Positions 1-7,514 of a stretch of 14,902 nucleotides of DNA are shown in pieces. The notes under the pieces were generated by a model that saw nothing but the letters and a program-made list of their open reading frames with translations, was not told the DNA's origin and made no database searches. A program made the translations under genes and the position numbers. Every line of letters starts with the position of its first letter. The first letter of the stretch is position 1. Origin of the DNA: Candidatus Nealsonbacteria bacterium RIFCSPLOWO2_01_FULL_38_120 (lineage in GTDB: Bacteria > Patescibacteriota > Minisyncoccia > Minisyncoccales > GWA2-38-27); assembly GCA_001821475.1 (NCBI GenBank), contig MHMF01000010.1:1-14902 (forward strand), in the 5' to 3' direction.

Positions 1-1
1 C

Positions 2-172
2 AGAGTTTCCTCGTTGCGCCTCTGCGTTATCGCGGAGTTGCAGATTCTGCAAGGAGAAAAGGGCGAGAAGGGTATTTCCTTTTTCGGGAAGGCGATATTC
101 TCCGTTGATGAGGGGGAGGATGTCATCAGGGTTAATACCTACACCTACGCGATTGAATCGCATAAGTCGTAG
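2..172 (+). CDS. Possible 3' end of an unidentified gene (partial)
   Basis: Frame 2 is open from the window edge to a TAG at 170-172, giving about 56 residues that end in VNTYTYAIESHKS. The strand is purine-rich like the confident genes here, and an intrinsic terminator follows 22 bases after the stop; both support a gene ending at this point. I do not recognise the protein. There is a rival reading: on the minus strand an open frame starts at an ATG at 163-161 (or at an upstream TTG preceded by AAGGAG) and runs off the left edge. Both strands look protein-like, which can also happen in repeated non-coding DNA. Strand and coding status are therefore uncertain. Confidence 0.3.
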   Translation, partial: RVSSLRLCVIAELQILQGEKGEKGISFFGKAIFSVDEGEDVIRVNTYTYAIESHKS

Positions 173-193
173 CGTCCCTCGTCGGCTAAAACA

Positions 194-222
194 AGGGAGA
201 GGCAACAAGCTTCTCCTTTTTT
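194..222 (+). terminator. Intrinsic terminator upstream of the mntA promoter
   Basis: Positions 194-202 pair with 210-218 (nine pairs, two of them G-T) around the seven-base loop 203-209, and the 3' side runs into six T's (217-222). This is a standard rho-independent layout. It would end transcription from the left and insulate the promoter that starts 12 bases later. Confidence 0.55.
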
Positions 223-233
223 GATTTGAAAAA

Positions 234-262
234 TTGAAAAATATAGCGCAATAAGCTATAAT
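234..262 (+). promoter_or_regulatory. Sigma70-type promoter of mntA-hepT, nearly leaderless
   Basis: The -35 element TTGAAA (234-239) and the -10 element TATAAT (257-262) are separated by 17 bases. A start site about seven bases downstream of the -10 falls at about 269-271, on or next to the ATG at 271. The predicted transcript is leaderless or nearly so, consistent with no Shine-Dalgarno motif before this gene. Confidence 0.65.
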
Positions 263-270
263 TAAATTAT

Positions 271-651
271 ATGGAAATGAATGTGAGACAAAAAAAGAAG
301 ATTAGAAAAATAGCTGAAAAATATCATTTGAAACTGATTTTGCTTTTTGGTTCCCGCGCTAATGGCAGAATCCACAAAGAAAGCGATTTTGATGTTGCTT
401 ATCTGCCTAAAAAAAATCTTGCCTTTGACCAAGAAAATTATCTGAATTATGAATTTACGAATATTTTTCAACACGACAGAGTGGATACGGTTGATATGAG
501 AAAAGCGCCGCCCCTTCTTCTTTGCGCTATTTTCCGCGAATGCCAGATATTATTTAAGGAAGATAATTTAATTTTTCCAACTTATAGGGCATACGCTTTT
601 AAGAAATATATTGAAGCAAAACCGCTTTTAGAGTCGTCATTTAGAAAATAA
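271..651 (+). CDS. mntA: MntA-type minimal nucleotidyltransferase antitoxin
   Basis: This 126-residue protein belongs to the DNA polymerase beta nucleotidyltransferase superfamily, MNT group. The signature GSx10DxD is exact: G27-S28, then D39-F40-D41, preceded by the hydrophobic strand LILLF. A further acidic pair, D72 and D75, is placed to give the third metal ligand. In characterised HepT/MntA pairs the MNT protein AMPylates a tyrosine of the HEPN toxin and so neutralises it. The gene for the partner starts ten bases after this stop. Length fits the family. The start at 271 lies right behind the promoter; a second ATG at 277 is a possible alternative. No Shine-Dalgarno motif is visible. Family assignment is firm; the AMPylating role is inferred from the pair. 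Confidence 0.85.
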   Translation: MEMNVRQKKKIRKIAEKYHLKLILLFGSRANGRIHKESDFDVAYLPKKNLAFDQENYLNYEFTNIFQHDRVDTVDMRKAPPLLLCAIFRECQILFKEDNLIFPTYRAYAFKKYIEAKPLLESSFRK

Positions 652-661
652 CTAAAAATAT

Positions 662-1084
662 ATGACATTTGAACAATTATTTGTTAATAAAAAAATTAAA
701 GATATAGAAAGTTATATTATAGAAACAAAAAACTTTTTAAGGTTTTCTGATGAAGAAATTTTGGAAGATTCTGGGAAAATGCATATTGCGGAACGGCTTT
801 TGCAGTTAATTGTTGACGCAATGCTGGACATAAATCAGCATGTAATCAAGGAGCAGGGATTGGAAATGGCAGAAGATTTTCAGAATACTTTCTATATTTT
901 ATCGGGAAATCATATTTTGCCAGAAGATTTTGCCGCTAAAATCGCTCCTGTCGTGGCGGTAAGAAATAGAATAGTCCACGGTTATGAATCTTTGGATAAA
1001 AAATTGTTTATCAAAAATTTGAGAAAAAATTATTCCGACTTTGGTAAATATGTCAATCTTATTAAAAAATATTCAAGAAATTGA
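662..1084 (+). CDS. hepT: HepT-like HEPN-domain ribonuclease toxin
   Basis: This 140-residue, mostly helical protein is of the DUF86/HepT HEPN family. The diagnostic RxxxxHxY motif is intact: R101, H106 and Y108 in RNRIVHGY. R and H form the RNase active site of HEPN dimers, and the tyrosine is the residue modified by MntA in studied systems. It follows mntA by ten bases with no separate promoter seen, so the two are probably co-transcribed, antitoxin first. Both active-site motifs are complete, so the module is not visibly decayed. The TGA stop (1082-1084) overlaps a TTGACA hexamer at 1081-1086 that may serve the next operon. The target RNA cannot be read from the sequence. Confidence 0.85.
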   Translation: MTFEQLFVNKKIKDIESYIIETKNFLRFSDEEILEDSGKMHIAERLLQLIVDAMLDINQHVIKEQGLEMAEDFQNTFYILSGNHILPEDFAAKIAPVVAVRNRIVHGYESLDKKLFIKNLRKNYSDFGKYVNLIKKYSRN

Positions 1085-1109
1085 CATTGTGAATGTTTTA
1101 GAGTAAATT
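1081..1109 (+). promoter_or_regulatory. Candidate promoter for the rpsO operon
   Basis: A perfect -35 hexamer TTGACA (1081-1086) overlaps the hepT stop. Seventeen bases later lies TAAATT (1104-1109), which matches four of six -10 positions. A TATAAA at 1138-1143 is nearer the gene but lies only four bases from the ATG, too close for a normal start. The leader from the first candidate would be about 30 bases, AT-rich and without a Shine-Dalgarno motif. Confidence 0.35.
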
Positions 1110-1147
1110 AAAATCATTATGATTAAATCAATTCAATTATAAAATTT

Positions 1148-1414
1148 ATGCTGAATCAAGAGGAAAAAATAAAAATAATTGAGAAGAGCAAGGTTCATAA
1201 TAAAGACACCGGGTCGTCCGATGTCCAAATCGCTTTGCTTTCGGAAGAAATAACAAAACTGCTTTTGCATTTGAAAAAGCACCCGAAGGACTTCCTTTCA
1301 AAAAGAGGTCTGTTGAAAATGGTTTCCAAAAGAAGGAAGTTGCTGAAATATCTCCAGAGCGAAGATCCGGCAAGATACGAGGAAGCGATAAAAAGCGCGG
1401 GGCTTAAACGATAA
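1148..1414 (+). CDS. rpsO: 30S ribosomal protein S15
   Basis: This 88-residue protein is S15, which binds 16S rRNA in the central domain early in 30S assembly. The family signature HNKDTGSSDVQIALLS is present near residues 17-32, followed by the LKKHPKDFLSKRGLLKMVSKRRKLL-type region (split here by its basic clusters) and a basic C-terminus. Length matches the usual 88-89 residues, so the ATG at 1148 is right. No Shine-Dalgarno motif precedes it. It heads a same-strand cluster with the NYN gene (gap nine bases) and pnp. The rpsO-pnp neighbourhood is conserved in many bacteria, where PNPase and S15 are co-expressed. Confidence 0.97.
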   Translation: MLNQEEKIKIIEKSKVHNKDTGSSDVQIALLSEEITKLLLHLKKHPKDFLSKRGLLKMVSKRRKLLKYLQSEDPARYEEAIKSAGLKR

Positions 1415-1423
1415 TTTCGCAAT

Positions 1424-1927
1424 ATGGTTATTAAACATATTGGTCAAAGAGTCGGGGTGTTGATTGATGTCCAGAATATGTATTATTCTGCCCGCAATCT
1501 TTACAATTCCCGCGTTAATTTTAGAGAGATTTTGAAGTTGGCGGTAAGCCAGAGAAATCTTATCCGGGCTTTCGCTTATGTGGTACGCACGAAAACCGGA
1601 GAGGAAAAGCCCTTTTTTGAAGCGCTTTCAAAATTAGGCATAGAGACAAGGATAAGGGATTTGCAGGAATTTTACGGAGGACAGAAAAAAGCGGATTGGG
1701 ATGTTGGCATCGTCATAGACGCTATAAGAATGGCTCCGAGCGTTGATGTTTTAGTGCTGGTTTCAGGCGACGGAGATTTTATATCTTTGGTTGAGTATCT
1801 GAAAAATCAAGGAAAAAGGGTTGAGGTTATCGCTTTCGGACGGTCCGCCTCTGCTCATTTAGGGGAAATCGCTGACGAATATATTGACTTAGAATCAGAG
1901 CCGGCAAAATATCTTTTGAAAAAATAA
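1424..1927 (+). CDS. NYN-domain (LabA/DUF88-like) putative ribonuclease
   Basis: This 167-residue protein has a PIN-like NYN fold: strand GVLIDVQNMYYSARNL (D15, N18), DWDVGIVIDA (D91, D93, D99) and LVSGDGDFISLVEYL (D116, D118). These acidic residues form the metal-binding site in NYN/PIN nucleases, so an RNase role is likely but unproven for this member. It lies nine bases after rpsO and 57 before pnp on the same strand, so it is probably co-transcribed with ribosome and RNA-decay genes. That context fits RNA processing or turnover. There is no membrane segment and no extra domain. LabA-like proteins have been linked to other roles elsewhere, so the exact function is open. Confidence 0.8.
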   Translation: MVIKHIGQRVGVLIDVQNMYYSARNLYNSRVNFREILKLAVSQRNLIRAFAYVVRTKTGEEKPFFEALSKLGIETRIRDLQEFYGGQKKADWDVGIVIDAIRMAPSVDVLVLVSGDGDFISLVEYLKNQGKRVEVIAFGRSASAHLGEIADEYIDLESEPAKYLLKK

Positions 1928-1934
1928 TAGAAAG

Positions 1935-1961
1935 TTGTGTGCCTACCTGGTAGGCACACAA
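1935..1961. repeat. 27-bp perfect palindrome (TGCCTACC repeat family)
   Basis: TTGTGTGCCTACC (1935-1947) and its exact reverse complement (1949-1961) flank a single T. It lies in the 57-base gap between the NYN gene and pnp. A near-identical sequence, 25 of 27 bases, occurs at 12013-12039. As RNA it would fold into a stable hairpin in front of pnp. No T-run follows on either strand, so it is not an ordinary intrinsic terminator. Confidence 0.8.
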
Positions 1962-1984
1962 ATAAAGCAAATTGAAAAAAATAT

Positions 1985-4075
1985 ATGAAATTTGAATTAA
2001 AATTGGGCGAGAAAATTTTGATGGCGGAGATAAATGATTTAGCGGAGCAGGCGAGCGGAAGCGCGATAGTTCAGTTGGGAGACACATTAGTTCTTGCAGC
2101 TTGTGTAATGAGCAAGGAGACCCGCGAGGATTTGGATTTTTTTCCTTTAACAGTTGAGTATCAGGAAAAATACTACGCTGCTGGAAAAATAAAAGGACCG
2201 CGCTATATAAAACGGGAAAGCAGGCCGTCTGATGAAGCGATTTGCAACAGTCGTCTTATTGACAGGGCGATAAGGCCTCTTTTTCCAGAGTGTCTAAAAA
2301 ATGATGTCCAAGTTGTGGCGACTGTGCTCTCATGGGATGCTGAAAACGACCCTGACACAATAGGGCTTATATCCGCCTCGCTTGCTTTGGCTGTTTCTAA
2401 TATCCCATGGGGCGGGCCTGTGGCGGCGGTAAGAGTGGGCAGGAAAGAAGGTAAATTTATCTTAAATCCGAACTACGGAGAAAGGGAGCGGTGCGATTTG
2501 GATATATTATTTGCCGGAGTTATTGAAAAGGGAAAATTGCTGGTTAATATGATAGAGGGCGGCTCGGAAGAGGCGGAAGATAGCGCGGTTTTGGAAGCGT
2601 TTGATTTCGCGGAGAAATATCTGAAAGACATTGTTTTGTTCCAGGAGGAGATAATAAAAAAAATAGGCAAGAAAAAATCAGTAATTAAAGCGCTGGAAAA
2701 AGACAGCGACTTTGAAAAAGAAATTCAGAATTTTTTGGGAGAAAAGTTAGAGAAAGTTCTTTACCAGAAAGATAAAAGCAAACGGGAAGATGATGTATTT
2801 AATTTGGAAAACGACTTGATTTCATTTATTGAAGAAAAGTATCCTAACGGGGGAAAGAAAAAATATGTCCGCGATTATTTTGAAAAAGAAATTGACAGGG
2901 TTATAAAAGGAAATATATTAAAAAATGACAGACGGCCCGATTTGAGAAAATTAGACGAGGTAAGGGAAATTGGCTGCCAAGTAGCGATTCTACCGAGGAC
3001 CCACGGCTCTGGCTTGTTTATGCGGGGCCAAACAAAAGCGCTTTCTATTTTAACTTTGGGCGCGCCTGGCGACCAGCAGATTTTGGAAGGAATGGAAATT
3101 TGCGGGAAGAAAAGATATATGCATCATTATAATTTCCCGCCTTATTGTTCGGGCGAAACAGGCCCTATGCGTGGGCCTGGCAGACGGGAAATCGGGCACG
3201 GCATGCTGGCTGAAAAAGCGATCTTGCCTTTGATCCCGAGCATTGATGAATTTCCATACACAATAAGAGTTGTGACAGAAATACTTTCTTCTAACGGTTC
3301 AACTTCCATGGCTTCTGTTTCAAGTTCTTCTCTTGCTTTAATGGATGCTGGAGTTCCTGTGAGAGCTCCGGCAGCAGGCATTGCTATTGGATTAGTGCAT
3401 GACAAAGAGACAGGCGAATTCAAAATTCTTACTGATATTCAGGGGCCTGAAGATCACTACGGAGAAATGGATTTCAAGGTAGCCGGCACAAAAAAAGGAA
3501 TTACAGCTATTCAGATGGATGTCAAAACAAAAGGCATAAGCAGGGAAATAATGGAACAAGCGCTTTTGAGAGCCAATAAAGCGCGGCTGGAAATTTTGGA
3601 AAAGATCGAAGAAGTTATAGCTGGTCCAAGAAAAAAGCTTTCCCCTTTTGCGCCTCGGATTATTACTATACAGATAAATCCGGAAAAGATAAGAGAGGTT
3701 ATCGGCGCGGGCGGAAAAATAATAAATAAAATTATCAGCGAAACTGGAGCGACAATTGATATTGACGATACTGGTTTAATATTCATCACCGCCGTCAAAG
3801 AGGAATCAGCGAAAGCCGCTGAAGAGTGGATAAAAAATATTACAAGGGAGGTAAAAGTTGGCGAGATTTTTGAGGGCAGGGTGGAAAGGATTATGACTTT
3901 CGGCGCTTTCGTGGAAATTTTGCCGGGCCAGGACGGATTAATTCATATTTCTAAATTATCCGACAAAAGAGTGGACAGAGTTGAAGATATTGTGAATATC
4001 GGAGATATGGTAACTGTTAAAGTAATTTTAATTGACGACTTGGGTAGGATTAATCTTGCTCTGGTGCAAAAGTAG
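1985..4075 (+). CDS. pnp: Polynucleotide phosphorylase (PNPase)
   Basis: This 696-residue enzyme degrades RNA 3' to 5' using phosphate to release nucleoside diphosphates. Domain order is complete: RNase PH-like domain 1 (about 10-140), a helical middle, RNase PH-like domain 2 (about 322-520), KH (about 558-615, loop IGAGGK at 573-578) and S1 (about 625-694). Catalytic residues are present in TDIQGPEDHYGEMDFKVAG: D490, D496 and K498 correspond to E. coli D486, D492 and K494. The chain stops directly after S1, without the acidic tail some homologues have. The ATG at 1985 has no Shine-Dalgarno motif. A perfect palindrome lies 24 bases upstream, where hairpins control pnp autoregulation in E. coli; a similar role here is only a possibility. 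Confidence 0.97.
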   Translation: MKFELKLGEKILMAEINDLAEQASGSAIVQLGDTLVLAACVMSKETREDLDFFPLTVEYQEKYYAAGKIKGPRYIKRESRPSDEAICNSRLIDRAIRPLFPECLKNDVQVVATVLSWDAENDPDTIGLISASLALAVSNIPWGGPVAAVRVGRKEGKFILNPNYGERERCDLDILFAGVIEKGKLLVNMIEGGSEEAEDSAVLEAFDFAEKYLKDIVLFQEEIIKKIGKKKSVIKALEKDSDFEKEIQNFLGEKLEKVLYQKDKSKREDDVFNLENDLISFIEEKYPNGGKKKYVRDYFEKEIDRVIKGNILKNDRRPDLRKLDEVREIGCQVAILPRTHGSGLFMRGQTKALSILTLGAPGDQQILEGMEICGKKRYMHHYNFPPYCSGETGPMRGPGRREIGHGMLAEKAILPLIPSIDEFPYTIRVVTEILSSNGSTSMASVSSSSLALMDAGVPVRAPAAGIAIGLVHDKETGEFKILTDIQGPEDHYGEMDFKVAGTKKGITAIQMDVKTKGISREIMEQALLRANKARLEILEKIEEVIAGPRKKLSPFAPRIITIQINPEKIREVIGAGGKIINKIISETGATIDIDDTGLIFITAVKEESAKAAEEWIKNITREVKVGEIFEGRVERIMTFGAFVEILPGQDGLIHISKLSDKRVDRVEDIVNIGDMVTVKVILIDDLGRINLALVQK

Positions 4076-4087
4076 AAAAGCGGCACT

Positions 4088-4116
4088 TTCCAATAATTCT
4101 TTAAAAATGGTATAAT
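4088..4116 (+). promoter_or_regulatory. Extended -10 promoter for the coiled-coil gene
   Basis: TGGTATAAT (4108-4116) is an extended -10 element, with a weak -35 (TTCCAA, 4088-4093) at 17-base spacing. A second TATAAT lies at 4126-4131. Either would transcribe the gene starting at 4164 with a short AT-rich leader. Confidence 0.45.
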
Positions 4117-4148
4117 AAAAATAATTATAATGGAGATAATTATTTTTT
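4117..4148 (+). terminator. AT-only hairpin after pnp, weak terminator candidate
   Basis: Positions 4117-4128 and 4136-4147 are perfect 12-base complements around the loop AATGGAG, and the 3' arm ends in a T-run. All paired bases are A-T, so the stem is weak for a terminator. It overlaps the second TATAAT of the promoter region, so it may simply reflect AT-rich composition. Confidence 0.25.
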
Positions 4149-4163
4149 ATCCATTTTTTTCTT

Positions 4164-6953
4164 ATGCCCGAAGAAATTATAATCCCCACGGGGTCTATAC
4201 GGACGATGAAGAAAGATCTTGGGGTAACGCAAGGGGGGAAGGCTGGTTTTTTTATTGCGGAAAAATCCAAACCAGTTTTTGGACAGATCAGCCGAGGCCA
4301 GACCTCGGTGAAATCAGTCGAGGCCAGACCGCCGTCGCCTTTAGTGGAAGAAGCCGCTGTCCAAAAAGAGCCATTGTTAACAGAAATAAAAGCGAAAGAG
4401 CCGGTAGGGCTTAATATCACTGCGGAAAATTTTAGAAAGGCGCAGAAAGAGGAAGAAAAAAAACGGGAAACGCAGATAAGAATAGCGGCAGAAGCGGTTG
4501 AAGCGAGAAAAAGAGAGCAGGAAAGAATAGAGCAGGAACAAAGGGCGCTGGAAAGAAAAGCGCGAGAGGAGCAAGAGAGAAAAGAGAGAACGAAAAGAGA
4601 GGAAGAAGAAAGGAAAAAATTAATTTTAGCCGAAGCGGAAAAAAGAAAAGCGTTGATTTTAGCCGAAGAAGAAAAAAAGAAAGCGCAAATTTTGGCTGAA
4701 AAGGCAAGGGCTGAATTTGAAAATTCTTACGATGGCAGGAAAATTGTTCTTGGTCGGAAACAAGAAGAAGCAAAAGCAGAGCGAACGGCCCTGCAAAGCG
4801 AAGTTCAGAGGAGTTCAACTCGGGTAAAAAATTTGAATTTTGCGAAAACGGAAATTTTAAACGCGACAAAAAGATTAAAATCAAGCTTTAAAGAAATAGT
4901 TGACGGCGAGCGAAAAATTGAAGAAGAAGCGCGTTTAATTGAGACGAAAGAAGCGCAAGCCATTAACCCTAATACAAAAAAACAGATAGAGGAAAAAAGG
5001 TGGAAAATGGAAAAAAGAAGAAGGGAATTTGAACAAAAAAGATGGCCTTGGGACGATAAATTAAGGAATTTAGAGGATAAATTGGAGAAGATTGATGTTG
5101 AAATCAGAGACGCTAATTTTGAAAAAGAAAATGTCAACAAAAAACAGAATGAGTTGCTACTTAAAGAAGAAAAAATTCGGTTGGAACTTGAAAAAATCAA
5201 CATAGATGAAGAGTTAAAAAAAATGGGCGAGCTGAAAAATGCCGCAGAAGCGAAAAAAGCAGAAGTTTTTGAATCTTTAAAAAAAATTGAGATTGATTTG
5301 GGCGATATAATGACGCAAGAAAAAATCGTAGAAGATGAAAAAAGAAATGTTGACGAACAGGAAAGGTCTATTCGGGCAATTGAAGAAAGGCGGGAGTTGG
5401 AAAAGCAAAGATGGCAAATAGAAGAAAAAAGGCGCGATATTGAAAAGAAAAGATGGGTGGTTGATGAAATAAAACAAAGCGCTCAAGCGCAGTTAAAAAG
5501 CGCGGAAGAGAGATTGGGGCTTATTGATAGTAGGATGGAAAGCCTGAGGAGTAGGGCGGATGAGATTAATATTAAATTGGGGCTGAAACAGCCGGAGGCA
5601 AAATTGGTTCAGCAATCACCGGAAGAAGAGCCGAAAGAAGCGTTAAAAGAAGCGCCAAAAAATTTACCGAGAGAAGAGACGGCGTCGTTGAAAAAAGAAC
5701 TTGCAAATCAGTCTGAAATTAAAAAAAATATCGGGCAAAATCTTGCGGCTATTAATGGTCAGCTGGCCGCGGAAGGGGTAAGCAAGGAAAGGCAAGAACA
5801 AGCGATGTTGGAGATAGAAAATGCCAGGAAAAGGATAGAGGCGCTTAAAAGAGAGGCGGCAGAAGCGCGCGCTCGGCAGAAACCAAAAGTTTCGGAAATA
5901 GCGATGCCAATTGAAGGGAAAAAGGCAATTGAGGAAGCGCCGACCAAGGAAGAGATAGAAGAATCAATGGGGTTAGAAAACAAAGATATTTTGAACGGAG
6001 ATAAGGGGAGGGAAGAATTATTAAGTCGGATAAGGTCTCCTTTGGATAGGAAAGAATTTGGCGCAGGAGCTGAATTTTATAAAAATTTTGAAGGAATTGC
6101 TCAAAAAGAAAAAAAGGAGGTTGAAAACAGAATCATGAAAAATGAAAGTATCCAAACAAGACAAGACGGAGTTGTAGTACCGCTTGCCAAAAAACCATCA
6201 AAGGGGGAGAAGCTTTGGGTAAGATTGTTTGTGGTTATTTTTGTCATTACTTTATTGTTTGCCAATCTTACTTTTTGGTATTGGTATTTTAAGATAAGAA
6301 ATCAAACGCCAATTGGAGAGCCTAACGCGGTTCCGGCTCTTGCGCCGGAAGCGCCGATTACTCCTATAAGTCCGGAAATTTCCGCGCCAAATTCTTTGAT
6401 TATAACTGAAAACGAAAGAATGTTGAGAACAGACGCAACAGGAATGCGGGGATTAATATCTGAAGCTATCGCCGAACCCCAAACAGAAGGCCAGTTCAGG
6501 AGATTGATTCTAATAAATAAAAACGAAAATAATGTCTTTAGTATAAGAGAATTTTTTGGAGCGTTGGGCGTTGTCGCGTCGGAAGAATTCTATCAGCAAT
6601 TGGATGATGATTTTACCCTGTTTATCTATTCCCAAAATCAAGGAAAGCGAATAGGTTTTATCAATAAGATGAAAAACAGCAATGGTTTTACTGGATTAAT
6701 GGCTGGGCTTGAGCCGAATTTATTAAATGATTTTCGTAATTTTTTTTCCTTGATAGGATATGAAGGTCCTGCAGTTGCCTCTTATTTTAGAGACGCTGAT
6801 CAGGCAGTCGGATATGGCGGGTTGAATTTCAGATATCAAACCTTGTCAGCCCAAGATATGGGGATATGTTATTTTATTTCATCTGATTATTTTATCTTTA
6901 CAAGTTCTTGGGAGAGTATGGAAAATACTCTTAAAAGGGTCTTTGGGATATAA
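4164..6953 (+). CDS. Large coiled-coil protein with one membrane span and an outer domain
   Basis: I do not recognise a named family. The 929-residue protein has: a short N-terminus with IIIPTGSIRTMKKDLG; a long, charged Glu/Lys/Arg/Ala-rich region (about 90-680) typical of coiled coils; one hydrophobic segment, LFVVIFVITLLFANLTFWYW (about 686-705); a Pro/Ala/Glu linker; and a C-terminal domain (about 745-929) ending in FTSSWESMENTLKRVFGI. Without a signal peptide, the coiled coil is probably cytoplasmic and the last 220 residues outside. Residues 153-185 contain three 11-residue repeats of the LILAEAEKRKA type, a hendecad pattern. Two Trp-rich blocks of the form RWxxExxRRxxExKRW recur near residues 280 and 415. 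A TAA in frame at 4137 makes 4164 the first usable ATG. Its role may be structural or envelope-linked; that is a guess. Confidence 0.85.
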   Translation: MPEEIIIPTGSIRTMKKDLGVTQGGKAGFFIAEKSKPVFGQISRGQTSVKSVEARPPSPLVEEAAVQKEPLLTEIKAKEPVGLNITAENFRKAQKEEEKKRETQIRIAAEAVEARKREQERIEQEQRALERKAREEQERKERTKREEEERKKLILAEAEKRKALILAEEEKKKAQILAEKARAEFENSYDGRKIVLGRKQEEAKAERTALQSEVQRSSTRVKNLNFAKTEILNATKRLKSSFKEIVDGERKIEEEARLIETKEAQAINPNTKKQIEEKRWKMEKRRREFEQKRWPWDDKLRNLEDKLEKIDVEIRDANFEKENVNKKQNELLLKEEKIRLELEKINIDEELKKMGELKNAAEAKKAEVFESLKKIEIDLGDIMTQEKIVEDEKRNVDEQERSIRAIEERRELEKQRWQIEEKRRDIEKKRWVVDEIKQSAQAQLKSAEERLGLIDSRMESLRSRADEINIKLGLKQPEAKLVQQSPEEEPKEALKEAPKNLPREETASLKKELANQSEIKKNIGQNLAAINGQLAAEGVSKERQEQAMLEIENARKRIEALKREAAEARARQKPKVSEIAMPIEGKKAIEEAPTKEEIEESMGLENKDILNGDKGREELLSRIRSPLDRKEFGAGAEFYKNFEGIAQKEKKEVENRIMKNESIQTRQDGVVVPLAKKPSKGEKLWVRLFVVIFVITLLFANLTFWYWYFKIRNQTPIGEPNAVPALAPEAPITPISPEISAPNSLIITENERMLRTDATGMRGLISEAIAEPQTEGQFRRLILINKNENNVFSIREFFGALGVVASEEFYQQLDDDFTLFIYSQNQGKRIGFINKMKNSNGFTGLMAGLEPNLLNDFRNFFSLIGYEGPAVASYFRDADQAVGYGGLNFRYQTLSAQDMGICYFISSDYFIFTSSWESMENTLKRVFGI
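4620..4718 (+). repeat. Three tandem 33-bp units coding hendecad coiled coil
   Basis: Units at 4620-4652, 4653-4685 and 4686-4718 encode LILAEAEKRKA, LILAEEEKKKA and QILAEKARAEF. The first two are near-identical; the third has diverged. An 11-residue period is a right-handed or straight coiled-coil repeat and suggests expansion by tandem duplication. Confidence 0.8.
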
Positions 6954-6982
6954 TAGAAATAAATGATTTAACAGATATTATT

Positions 6983-7366
6983 ATGAACAAAAAAGATCTT
7001 CGGGAAATTAAAAATAAATTAGAAAACCAGAAAATAGCAATAGAAGTAGAGCTTGGGAAATTCGCTAAAAAAGACGAACGGCTTAAGGGCGATTGGGACA
7101 CTAAATATCCAAAAACAGGAAAAGCGGACAGTAGTCAATCATTAGAAGACGCGGCTGACCAAGTTGAGGAATATGTAAATTTGCTTCCGATTGAGCATAA
7201 TATGGAACTGCGGTTGCACGATATTGATTTGGCTTTGGAAAAAATAAAAAATGGAGAAAAAGGAAATTACGGGCAGTGCGAAAAATGCGGAAAAGATATT
7301 CCAGAAGACCGTTTGATGATTTATCCCGAAGCCAGAAAATGCGCCAAATGCGATAAAAAGATTTGA
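6983..7366 (+). CDS. DksA/TraR-family C4 zinc-finger protein
   Basis: This 127-residue protein has a charged helical N-terminal part and a C-terminal C4 zinc finger: C99 and C102 in GNYGQCEKCG, C120 and C123 in KCAKCDKK, spacing CxxC-x17-CxxC as in the DksA/TraR/YteA group. Such proteins bind the secondary channel of RNA polymerase. The acidic stretch SLEDAADQVEEY (about 53-64) sits where the coiled-coil tip is expected, but the classic DxxDxA tip of E. coli DksA is not clear, so ppGpp-linked control cannot be assumed. The gene starts 29 bases after the coiled-coil gene; a TATAAT at 6949-6954 could give it its own promoter, though no good -35 is seen. A strong terminator follows at 7452. Confidence 0.85.
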   Translation: MNKKDLREIKNKLENQKIAIEVELGKFAKKDERLKGDWDTKYPKTGKADSSQSLEDAADQVEEYVNLLPIEHNMELRLHDIDLALEKIKNGEKGNYGQCEKCGKDIPEDRLMIYPEARKCAKCDKKI

Positions 7367-7374
7367 AAATTTAA

Positions 7375-7434
7375 CCTCCGCCTCAATCCTCCCCTCTGAT
7401 GGTCATCGGGAGGGAATATTGAGGAGGGGGAGGG
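7375..7434. repeat. Palindromic repeat, GATGGTCATC family, copy A
   Basis: An imperfect stem-loop: left arm 7375-7400, loop GGTC (7401-7404), right arm 7405-7434. The core left arm is ATCCTCCCCTCTGAT. It shares sequence and design with copies at 8529-8585 and 11268-11323. It lies directly after the DksA-like gene and before the terminator. Confidence 0.85.
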
Positions 7435-7451
7435 AAAATAAAAATAAAAAG

Positions 7452-7487
7452 AAGAGGGCGCGATGTTTATTCGCGCCCTTTTGTTTT
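7452..7487. terminator. Bidirectional intrinsic terminator
   Basis: AGGGCGCGA (7455-7463) pairs perfectly with TCGCGCCCT (7471-7479) around a seven-base loop. On the plus strand TTTTGTTTT follows the stem; on the minus strand CTTCTTTTTATTTT follows. It would end both the DksA-like transcript and the convergent small gene at 7515-7763. Confidence 0.8.
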
Positions 7488-7514
7488 GTCAAGAGAAGGA
7501 TACCAACTAGGGGG

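Noticed and set aside
20..37. CTCTGCG/CGCGGAG hairpin at the left edge as a regulatory element
   Set aside because: It is short, lies inside a possible coding frame and has no supporting context.
4130..4414. Alternative frame overlapping the start of the coiled-coil gene
   Set aside because: It ends after 94 codons, shows no domain, and overlaps the much longer frame that continues to 6953.
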